From: a virus
Strand: one strand, 5' to 3'
DNA: 64,000 nt
Virus record (IMG/VR): IMGVR_UViG_3300001041_000012
Location: 1-64,000 of that record
Shown here: positions 18,767-28,500 of the stretch, piece by piece
How the letters are laid out: each line of letters starts with the position of its first letter
Position numbering within the stretch: the first letter of the stretch is position 1
Made by a program: the position numbers and the translations under genes
The notes under the pieces: model-generated
The model's input: only the letters and a program-made list of their open reading frames with translations
Database searches by the model: none
What the model was told of the DNA's origin: nothing

Positions 18767-19818
18767 CATTCTAGTACAGGTCTAAAACCCATGGAACTCC
18801 ATACAGTTGACGAAATACTTGCATTAAAATATGATACTGATTGGTTGCCTCTATTTACTCTGAATCCTGACGTAGTTACACCCCATAAATTCAATATAGG
18901 AGTGTCTATTACCCAGTTATATATACCACTCCAGTGCCAAACATTATTATCATCTGCTGTAATTTTACCATCAAGATTCGAGTTAACTAGATAAGTATCC
19001 CATTCATTAATACTAGGCCATGCTCCTAAATTAGCACTAACCATAGAACTATTGCCATTAGCATCGAGATAAGAGTTACCACCTGAGAGTGAGCGATAAA
19101 GCATCTCGGTGTCATAGAGTTCTAACTCTGAGATAACAGCTTGTCCGCCTCCGTTATCCCCCGTTATATTAATTCGATACCGAGTGTACGCCGTAGTATT
19201 AGCAAAGAAGTAAGGCTTATTTGTGTTTTGAATAAGAGTCTGAGTAGTCTTTTTATCAAGGACTATCCAGGTAATTCCGTCATTTGATCCTTCAAAAGTC
19301 CAGTTCTTAGGATCATAAATCCTAGAAGCATTATTGTAAGCCGTAATACCATAACCAATAATAATCCTTGGAGTAACCCATTGATAACTTAACCACTGTG
19401 GAGATCCGACTTCGGAATTCCAGAAGGTCGACTTGTTATTATCAAAGGCCTTATCTGGAGCATACGTTGCTGAGCTAGAAAAGAAGCTGCTTGCTACGGC
19501 TGTTCCGTTATAGGCAACATTTGTGGTTGCTACATGTTTGCCTTCGATAAGCTTTGCAGCATTTAAAGTATCCCAACTAATTCCGGCTTGTACAACGCGG
19601 TCAGCAATCCATAAGCCTTTATCAACTTTAATAAAGTTAAATAGCCCGTCAGGTGTTGCTGTCCCAGTCACGGGAATCTCACTGGATACGCAGGTTCCAA
19701 GTTCAGAAAATATACCCGCCGTGTTAGAAGCTGCTGTATAACGACAGGGTATAAAGTCACCGATTTGAGCGCCAGTTATAATTGAAACTAAATTTCCAGT
19801 TGTTGCGGGATTCGCCAT
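18757..19818 (-). CDS. Receptor-binding protein: C-type lectin fold interrupted by F5/8C domain
   Basis: A 353-aa protein from ATG 19818, SD GGAGGTG. This is the minimal form of the module. About 19-95 is the first lectin half (GDFIPCRYTAASNTAGIFSE, IADRVVQAGISWDTLNAAKL). About 100-236 is a discoidin domain (APDKAFDNNKSTFWNS, NWTFEGSNDGITW, YRINITGDNGGG, ELELYD). About 240-350 is the second half (SLSGGNSYLDANG, NEWDTYLVNSNLDGKI, DNNVWHWSGIYNW) ending GFRPVLECKE. It has no SPRY and no C-terminal extension, unlike its relatives. The hypervariable-looking stretch (about 300-344) before GFRPVL is where DGR-type variable lectins diversify. A surface-binding role is inferred. Confidence 0.75.
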   Translation of the reverse strand: MANPATTGNLVSIITGAQIGDFIPCRYTAASNTAGIFSELGTCVSSEIPVTGTATPDGLFNFIKVDKGLWIADRVVQAGISWDTLNAAKLIEGKHVATTNVAYNGTAVASSFFSSSATYAPDKAFDNNKSTFWNSEVGSPQWLSYQWVTPRIIIGYGITAYNNASRIYDPKNWTFEGSNDGITWIVLDKKTTQTLIQNTNKPYFFANTTAYTRYRINITGDNGGGQAVISELELYDTEMLYRSLSGGNSYLDANGNSSMVSANLGAWPSINEWDTYLVNSNLDGKITADDNNVWHWSGIYNWVIDTPILNLWGVTTSGFRVNRGNQSVSYFNASISSTVWSSMGFRPVLECKE

Positions 19819-19819
19819 A

Positions 19820-20341
19820 TTAACTCACCTCCAATTTATCAATTGCTCTATAGGCTGCTAGATCTATATCAGCCGTATAGAGTGTACTAGATCCAAGTGC
19901 TCCTTGATTAACTAAAGTAATAGTATCGCTATTACCTAAATGCATAAGTCCATCGAAGATAACACTAGGATCAGCCGTAAAGCTCGAAGCGTCACCATTA
20001 TTAAAGCTACATTCAGTAACCACCAATCCTTCAGTACCTGGAGTGAACTTTAAAACACCAGCAGGAGGTCTCGCATAATCCGTCGTCTTAGTGATTGGAA
20101 TTTCAATAATATAAGGACTAGCAAGACTTCCTGTGATATTAATCTTATTAACTTGAGTTACGACAACGGGCGTATCGTCTCCGCCGCCTGTACCGATACC
20201 TAGTTTTAATTCTTCGATCTCAGTTTCGTGAATACTTATCTGCGTACCTTGAGCGGCCATTCGAGCATTGAGTTCATTAATCTGAACATTAAGACCATCT
20301 CCCATGGAGCCAATGATCTGACTTAATCGAATACGTGGCAT
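19820..20341 (-). CDS. Fibre stem/base protein with coiled coil and beta C-domain
   Basis: A 173-aa protein. ATG 20341 is chosen over an upstream ATG at 20401 because GAGGTGATAAT sits directly before it and it follows the TAA of the 721-aa gene at 20364; the upstream start would overlap that gene. Residues 1-45 form a heptad-like coiled coil (SQIIGSMGDGLNVQINELNA, IHETEIEELKLG). After a glycine linker, about 60-173 are a beta domain (INITGSLASPYIIEIPITKT, DYARPPAGVLKFTPGTEG) homologous to the C-terminal half of the 204-aa protein encoded at 33064-33678. The two probably form equivalent trimeric stems for adjacent adhesins. Confidence 0.72.
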   Translation of the reverse strand: MPRIRLSQIIGSMGDGLNVQINELNARMAAQGTQISIHETEIEELKLGIGTGGGDDTPVVVTQVNKINITGSLASPYIIEIPITKTTDYARPPAGVLKFTPGTEGLVVTECSFNNGDASSFTADPSVIFDGLMHLGNSDTITLVNQGALGSSTLYTADIDLAAYRAIDKLEVS

Positions 20342-20363
20342 ATTATCACCTCGTAGTTTTAGT

Positions 20364-22529
20364 TTAAGCCCAGGAGTAAGCCCAGGCATTAAGTTGGGCA
20401 TTATTAATCGTGGCCTTTAAAATAAGCTCGGTTCCCGTAAAAGCACTTGGAATCGCCGTCTTAATATTAGGGATTATATCAATCCAACTAAGTCCATTGT
20501 CTAAAGAGACCTGATAGTATATGAGTCCGGCACTTAGAATCTCATCAGTAAACAGCATGAATGATTCTGGTGGCGAACTTAGAAGATCTTGATTAGAAAT
20601 TAGAATTCCAGCACCCATTGATTTATTAACTGAATCATAAATTGATGTACTCTCAGGATTGATTCCAGTGACATCGTTAAAGCAATCAATGACTAAGTTC
20701 TTCATGGCATTTTTCGTAGCTCCCGTATAACTATCAAGCTTGAAGTTTGTTTTAGCTAGATTAATCTGATTGTCATTATTGGTTAAAACGAGATTAATTA
20801 GCCCATCGTCTTTCTTCTCAAGCTTTTCGAGATACTCCGAGTCCGGGCCGCTAAAATTATCGGCTGTCGTAATCTTATAAGTACCCTCGGATTTAAGATT
20901 AACTTGAAGATTATTGGCGTGATTATATTGATAAAAATAGTCCGTGGTAGGAATCTTAATCCAGTAGCCGTTCATATCAAGAATAGCTACAATGCGTTCA
21001 ATCTTAGCAATGTCAGTATTGATACCTTGCTCTAAATAATAACCAAAGCGTAGCTTCATTGTAGAGCTTATTAAAGCATTCCAGACATTGTTATTAATTA
21101 AAGCTAGATTACCTGGCATAATACCATTTGCCTTAATAGCTGGCAGATCTGTGATATCTACCATAATCCATTCTCCATTGAAATACGTCTTCCAAGTAAC
21201 TCCGGAATCAGGGCTGACGATAACTCGGATAACTCCAGCGCCTGATAATGTATTGACTAAAGTGATTGAATTAATATTGTTAATCATTACAGGATTATTT
21301 AAGTCCGTATCTATGGTACTAAGTATAAGTTTAGGACTGGGAGTTGCAGTAATAACAACGGACACCGGTAAAGAGGCTTGAGAAATTAAAAGCTTAGGAT
21401 TTGTAAGCTGACTAATAACAGTTTTAGTAATTGTTGATAGACTTGTAAGTCCTCCCAGACTAAACATTGTTTGAGTAACAAGCGTTGTTCCAACGGTTTG
21501 CCAAGTTGAATCTATATAAGTTTTAATGGTTTCACCATCTTGAAAGAGATACTTACCATCGTTGAAAAATGTAACGTTGTTGTTGTTTCCACTATTGAAA
21601 CTATAATACGCATAATAAGTTACGTTAAATGATATATCTCTCATGTTAATACAATTTAAACTACCATTATATGTCGTTACTATATTAGCACGAGTTCCAG
21701 CGGTTGTTGATTGAAGTACTGCCATGTTGTCGACTCTTCCATAAGAATAAAAATGACTACCAGTCTGCGTTGTTCCTGCAGTTAACTTTACAGTACAGCC
21801 AGCCATAATAGACATATTTGTGAAAGAATTACTATTGATAACGGTAATAATTCCTCCATTAAATCGGAGATCGTAGTAATAAATACCCATGCCGTTAAAG
21901 TTTATATTATTTCCAGTAATGTTCCATACTGCCGTATTAGCCGTCATTGTTGGTAAACTTGCATTAATAGCAACATTTGTACAATTAATAGTAGACGATC
22001 CTAGAGTCAGTGTTCTACTATTAGCTGATCCACTATTAAAGATACCGCAAGTTATAGTTTTACTATTAGAATTAAACGTACCAATACCGCACGATAATTG
22101 AACTAAACCAATATTTAAATTATCTTGTAATATATACGTACCCGTACTATTACAGCTAAATAAAGCTATACTACTAAGATTTAATCCATTAGTAGTAATA
22201 GATATACTAGTTGTTGCTTGCATATAAATATTGTTTGAAAATGTACATATCATAGCATTTATAAATACTAATGATCCATATATTGCTAAGTATCCTCCAT
22301 TGCCTTCCAATGTGGGATTATTCGCTGCGCCTGTCCAGTCCATACTTAAACAATTAGCATTTATATTAATCGTAACTATTTGACCAGTAGAAGTAAATGA
22401 GTTTACATTAAAGTAGACATTGTCAGATGATGTGGGAATAGCAACTCCACCCACTCCTCCCGACGTAGTAGACCAGTGGATAGTTTCATTCCAGTTACCA
22501 GATCCTCCAACCCAATATTTGTTTGCCAT
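20364..22529 (-). CDS. Fibre protein with one YWVGG-GNW repeat and shared C-terminal domain
   Basis: A 721-aa protein from ATG 22529, SD GGGAGTG. Residues 1-325 are a single copy of the unit repeated six times in the adjacent 2945-aa protein (NKYWVGGSGNW, HWSTTSGGVGG, SFTSTGQIVTIN, CLSMDWTGA, TLTLGSSTI). Its regular short strands and turns suggest a parallel beta-solenoid. Residues about 330-721 match the end of the 2945-aa protein (YLFQDGETIKTYIDSTWQ, PKLLISQ, LRFGYYLE, TNFKLDSYTGATKNAMKN, LNAWAYSW). It lacks the SPRY, lectin and discoidin modules. It looks like a reduced version of the giant fibre, produced by duplication and loss, and is probably a tail fibre subunit. Confidence 0.75.
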   Translation of the reverse strand: MANKYWVGGSGNWNETIHWSTTSGGVGGVAIPTSSDNVYFNVNSFTSTGQIVTININANCLSMDWTGAANNPTLEGNGGYLAIYGSLVFINAMICTFSNNIYMQATTSISITTNGLNLSSIALFSCNSTGTYILQDNLNIGLVQLSCGIGTFNSNSKTITCGIFNSGSANSRTLTLGSSTINCTNVAINASLPTMTANTAVWNITGNNINFNGMGIYYYDLRFNGGIITVINSNSFTNMSIMAGCTVKLTAGTTQTGSHFYSYGRVDNMAVLQSTTAGTRANIVTTYNGSLNCINMRDISFNVTYYAYYSFNSGNNNNVTFFNDGKYLFQDGETIKTYIDSTWQTVGTTLVTQTMFSLGGLTSLSTITKTVISQLTNPKLLISQASLPVSVVITATPSPKLILSTIDTDLNNPVMINNINSITLVNTLSGAGVIRVIVSPDSGVTWKTYFNGEWIMVDITDLPAIKANGIMPGNLALINNNVWNALISSTMKLRFGYYLEQGINTDIAKIERIVAILDMNGYWIKIPTTDYFYQYNHANNLQVNLKSEGTYKITTADNFSGPDSEYLEKLEKKDDGLINLVLTNNDNQINLAKTNFKLDSYTGATKNAMKNLVIDCFNDVTGINPESTSIYDSVNKSMGAGILISNQDLLSSPPESFMLFTDEILSAGLIYYQVSLDNGLSWIDIIPNIKTAIPSAFTGTELILKATINNAQLNAWAYSWA

Positions 22530-22550
22530 TTATATCACTCCCAAAGGGAA

Positions 22551-22570
22551 AGGGAAGAATTATCTTCCCT
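22551..22570 (-). promoter_or_regulatory. Intercistronic hairpin, 8-bp stem
   Basis: AGGGAAGA / TCTTCCCT with a four-base loop, overlapping the TAG stop of the 2945-aa gene. A second CCCTTTGGG inverted repeat follows in the same gap before the SD of the 721-aa gene. No poly-U tract follows on the transcript beyond short T runs. Confidence 0.6.
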
Positions 22571-25500
22571 AACTCCAAGAATAGGCCCAAGCATTTAGCT
22601 GAGCATCACCGGTAATATTAGCTTTCACTATAATTGATAGACCAGATCCACTGGTAATTGCTGTTTTAACTTGAGGTAAGATCACTACCCAACTAAGCCC
22701 ACCATCGCGAGAAACTTGATACGTTATTGATCCAGCGTCTAAAGTCTCATCAACCGTAAGCAGGATCGCAGTTGGTATGCTTGATGTCATATCATTATTC
22801 GATTGTACGATTCCCAACTTCATAGATTTAGCACTACTATCGAAGGTTGCAGTTGTGTTAATCAGGTCAAGTCCCGTCGTATCATTGAAGCAATCAATAA
22901 TCAAGTTTTTCATCGAGTTCTTCGAAGCATTGGTATAGCTATCAAGCTTGAAGTTTGTCATCGCAAGTTCTTGAGCCATCATGTCATTAATTCCTTGAAC
23001 ATTGGCAATCGTCGCTAGATAGACGTTAATAGCATCAGCCGTAACTGAGTTACCACCATAGACATCAGACATTGTGATCTTATACGTTCCACTCGTTGAT
23101 AATACCATCCGAAGAATATCATTTTGTGGATAGTTGTAATTGTAATCAATACCAACAACGGCGTTACTCCATAATCCGACTATATCTAGTAAACCCGTGA
23201 TAGCATTGATTTTGACAACATCATACGATGATAACTGTTCTAGATAGTAACCGAATCGAATCTTATGACTTAACGAAGTAAGATCATTCCAGTCAGCGCT
23301 TGGAATCGACGCCAAGGTTATTAAGCTAATACCCTTTGATTTGACATCGGCTAAATTTGATGTATCAATAGGTATCCATGCATTATCAACATAACCTTTC
23401 CAGGTAATTCCGGAGCTTCCACTAACGAGAAGTCTAATGGTTCCATTCCCGATTAGAGTTGTAGCTAAAGCAAAGTTATAAATATTATTGACATCCGACA
23501 AACTAATATCAATGTTACTTAAAACTACCTTTGGAACCGGTGCCGCCATTATATCTAACCTAGTTGAAGCAGAGTCTGATTGAATCAATAATTTAGGTGC
23601 TGCAAGCTGTCTAAGGATTGGATCAGTAATGGCCTGTAAACTTGTTATTCCATAAGTTAAAAACATGTATGGAGTAACCGGTACATTACCAACAGTTTGC
23701 CAACTAGAATTAATAAAGGATTTAATAAAAGCTCCGTCTTGGAATAGATACTTGTTTTGCGGGATGTCTACTACTAAGACTGGTCTAAAACCGTCTGTCG
23801 CTACGGCACTAGGACTAGTGACATAAGATCTTTGTCGTATCGTATCCCATCCCATAAGAACCCTATAGCTCGAACCATTCGGAGAATCTGTTGTACTAGT
23901 TTTCGTATAAAGTTTAGCCCAGTTCCAGATGTTGTTATCTCCGGCTGTGATTGTTCCATTTAGATCTGAATTGACAATGTATTTGTCATATTCATTGTCC
24001 GTATCGAGCGCTGTCGTAGGGCCGGTTAATAACCGAATCGAGTAATTCGTATTAGGAAGTAAGCTCGAAGCAAACATTTGAACTTCTCTGACTGTCCAAC
24101 GATCTGCAGAATTTGCATTGGCTAAGATTCTCCAATAACGAGCAGAAGGTGAATCTTGTAAATTCATCGTTACCCATGTATTAACTGTTGTAGAAATTGT
24201 ATTAACCGATACAGTATCCCAAATAACGTTATCATTGGAACTCTGAATCTTTACACTACTAAGGTTACAGCTAGTACTACTATAAGTGTATAATCTCATT
24301 TGTCGAATCGCCTTAGGATTACCCATCCCAAAATCATAACCAATCCATGATACGCCTGATTGATTAGATGTTTCTAATGAATACCATGCACTACTAATGG
24401 ATCCATCAAAGGCTAAGGCAGCGACTTGTCCTGAATAATGGTTATTTTCAATAGCCGTTCCACTAGCGCATAGATTATTGCCATATGTTACATAAGGCAT
24501 GCCGTTGCCGGTTGTGATGCTGGATAGATTTAACGTATCCCATGCGATCGTATTTTGAACACATCGATCAGCGACTAAAACCCTGTGTCCTTGTTCGTCA
24601 TCGCCAACATAGATAAAGTTGAAGTATCCATCCGGTGCTACGGCGGAGCTTGGAGGAATTAAGGTTCCTTGAGCCATACCTAATTCTGTGAATTGACCGA
24701 CAGTATTTGATGTCGCTGTATAACGACATGATAGATAATCTCCAACGTCCATCGTTAAGGGATTCGATCTTACGTTAGCCGTCGAAGTTGTAGCTTGAAT
24801 ATAAGCAGAATAACCCTCTGGAATAGGATAGGTAAACGCTGTCGCTCCAAAATTAATGGTTGCCGAGTTAACGCCAGTACTAGTACTTGAAGTAATATAT
24901 GGATAAACTACACCCATAGTCTTTACGTTAGTATGTGACACGCCTTGAGATACGCCGTCTTTATAAAATATTAGTGTCCCAGCATCCATATCTAAGGCAA
25001 TTCCGATAATACTATTCGCCGCATAAGAAACTCCATAAGCTATATTTTCTGGATATTTCTTACCGTTAGCTAAATACGTACGTGAGTTAGTCGTCGTATC
25101 AAACGATGTTAATAAAGCTAAGGAATTTCCGATACCAATCGCCGCACCAGCCGTCGGTACTCCACTAATATTTTTGACTTCCCAATAAAACTTACCAGAT
25201 GAGACTCCATAGAGTCCTCTAATGCCACCATTAACCCATCCACCAGTAGCTGTCATGGTTAAATTATTATTACTTAGAACAACTTGAGTTCCCTTGTCGA
25301 CGGGACTCCAGGTATTGGGTATTACGATCGCTGGCGTATTAAGGGATACTAAGTTCTTGCTACTTTCCTGTGTTTCGTTAAAGGCTGAAAGTTTAAAGGT
25401 ATACGATCCATTAGCAAGTAAGTTAGCAATTCTTGAAGTCGTTGAATCAATTCCGTACATAATAGCTATTAACTTATCATCTGAGTCATAGACATTATAT

Positions 25501-28500
25501 CCAGTGGCTTCTCCATATTGGCTCCAAGTCAACGTTCCATCGCCGGGCCCTATATTAGAGATGGCGATATTTAAGATCGGAGAATTAAAGTCAAACTGTA
25601 CTCCAGTATTACCAGAAACATCAACGCTGTTTCTAACTAAGAAGTAATTTAGAGTACCGGTGATTTTAATATCTTGTACTGAAACAAAACTCGTATCAAC
25701 TGATCCTGAGATCTTTCGAATCGTAGCAGGTGTTCCAGCAACGCTTGATTGAAGTATTGATAAGTGACCTGCAATCCCAGTACTAATAAAGCTCGTAACG
25801 GTTTGCGTTGTGCCGGAAGTTAATTTAGTTGCCATATCGGCATTAATAATTAATGTGTTAAAGGTATTCGATCCTGTAATTAAGACCACCGATCCATTAC
25901 TATTCAGCGTAGAGTAGGTTAATGAGCCGCCATTAAATTGCACATTGCTACCTGCCATGTTAATTATAGAGGTTCCACAAGTTAACGACAATCCCGTACT
26001 AGTTTGGATATTAAAGTTACTAGAAACATTAATGACGGATGAACCTAATGTAAGAGCTCGTGTTGAAGAATAATTAGAATCGAAGGTATTGCAGCTAATA
26101 GTCTTGTTATTAGTGTTTAAAGTTCCAGTCACTAAAGACAAGGTCGTCGCGACAGATAAATCATCTTGTAATGTACACGCTGCTGTACTATTGAAATTAA
26201 GGTTATTTAATACAAGACCATTTGTCGTGATCGATTGAGGCGAAGTTGACTTAAGACTAAAGAGTCCAGAGTAGGGTATATTCATATAAGGATTTAAGAT
26301 TAAGTTTCCATAGACATTTAAAGCATAGGTGCCGTCTAGCGTTGGTATATTGAGGACACCTGTCCAATCCATATCTAAGCAATTTGCAGTAGCATTTATA
26401 GTAATAACTTGATTAAATGCAGTGAACGAATAAGCTGTAAAATAGACAGGGTCGGTCGCAGTCGGCACAGACGCTCCACCAGGGCCGCCGTCATAAGTTG
26501 ACCAGTGGTTCGTATCATTCCAGAAACCTGTTCCATTAACCCATATACGATCAGGGAATGAAATGCTGCCAGTATTACCGCTGACATTTTGAGAGTTTTT
26601 GCAAGTTATCATACTACTATTGCTATAAATATCTTTAACCGTAAGATTAGAAACTGATCCAGCAATACTCTTTTGAATCGTAGCACTTGTTCCTGGATTC
26701 GCTGATTGAATCGTAGCCCGATTTAGTGGCGTGGCATTAGAAACTAAATTCGTAATATATTGGATACTCCCATTAGTCAACTTCGTAACAGAATTAGGCC
26801 CTACGATAAAGTTTGCAAAGGTAGTGGATCCAGATATTATAGTCGTGCCTTGGATTTCAATACTAAGATACGCTAGACTCGATCCAGTAAATGTACCATT
26901 ACCAACCATTACGAACGAGCCAGTGTTTGATGCATACGTTAAACCAGTAGAAACAATATAGGCACTAACACATATAAATTTACCCGTTGTCCCAAAGATC
27001 AATCCATGAGTATTGCCCCAAGGAGCGTAATAATAATTACAAGTTATAGTAAATCCATTAAGATTCAGCGTACCATATTGATGATTGATATAATTACCAA
27101 TTATTAGATCATCTAATAATACAATATTACATCCACTGGTTTGTATATTAAGATCAGACGTTGTTAATACATTCCCAGCGCTTGTAATATTATAAGTACC
27201 AAGACTACTAAATACAATAGCTCCTGTTTGAATCCACATCATATTAGGGATCAGAGTTATTGAACCATTGATGGTTAAAACTTTGCTTGAGTTAAAGGTT
27301 GGATTGTGTGTAGCATCGGTCCATTTCATATCTTGAAAAATCGTATCGATATCAGCCGTGACAACTTGTCCATCGTTTGTAAATGAGTTGACGTCGAAAA
27401 CAACATTCTCAAACTTATTAGGAACTTGAGCGCCTTCCGATCCACCTACGGCTCCTGACGTATAAGCCCAATGAGAGACGTCCGACCAGTTACCCGTTCC
27501 TTCGACCCAATAATGTGAATCAAATGTAATCCCTGTATTATTACCAAGGTTTTGACTCTTTCTAAAGAATGATCCTGACGTTGCAGCAATATCCCTTGCA
27601 ATAATATGATTAACATCAAAGGAACCACTAGACTTAGTAAGATAAGCTATTGTCCCTGTAGTTGCAGACTGAAGTGTTGCCTTAGCGGCAGCCGTAGCAT
27701 TTGATACCATATTCGTAGTCGTTATTGTCGTGCTGACGGGTAAATTAACAACGCACCCTACATCTAAAATAATATTAGTAAATGAGCAGGCCTTAGGTAA
27801 TGTTGTTATTCCATTAAACTCAATAGAAGCATGAGATAGACTAACTCCGTCAAAAACACCGGTACCTTCCATGACCCACTGGGCTGTATTAGCAGTATAA
27901 GTCAATCCAGATCCGTTAAAATAAACTGAAGCACATTTAACAATCGATGAACCTAAGGTTAATGTTCTAGAATTGGTACTGTTGCTATAAAAGCCAGCAC
28001 AAGTAAGAGTCTTATTGTTAGTATTTAAGACCCCATATTGATGGTTAAAAGTACCAGTACCAAGGTTTAGATCATCTTGTAGTATTAAAGAACAACCCGC
28101 ATTGGTTTGGATACTATTTACCATAACTAGACCATTACTTGTAATCTTAGAAGAAGCTCCTTTAATCATCGTATAGTTAGTACTACTATATGTCATGTCT
28201 GGGGAAAATACCATATCTCCATATACGTTCGGATACCCAGCACCACTAAATGATGGCGTATATAAGACATCTAAATAACTTATATCACGACAAGTAATAG
28301 CATTATTCATATTAACGGTCTGACCGGTTGCCGTGAAAGAATTAGCGTCGAAGAGAATATTATCATATTGAGTAGTAGGAACTGATTCTCCACCTGATCC
28401 TCCCGAAGTTAAGGACCAATGATTAATATCGCTCCAAGTACCTGATCCACCAACCCAATATTTAAAGAATTGAATAGCACCTGAGTTACCACTGACGTTG

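Noticed and set aside
19820-20401. Upstream ATG at 20401 for the 173-aa stem protein
   Set aside because: It would overlap the 721-aa gene by 38 bases and lacks an SD, while ATG 20341 has GAGGTG at ideal spacing after that gene's stop.
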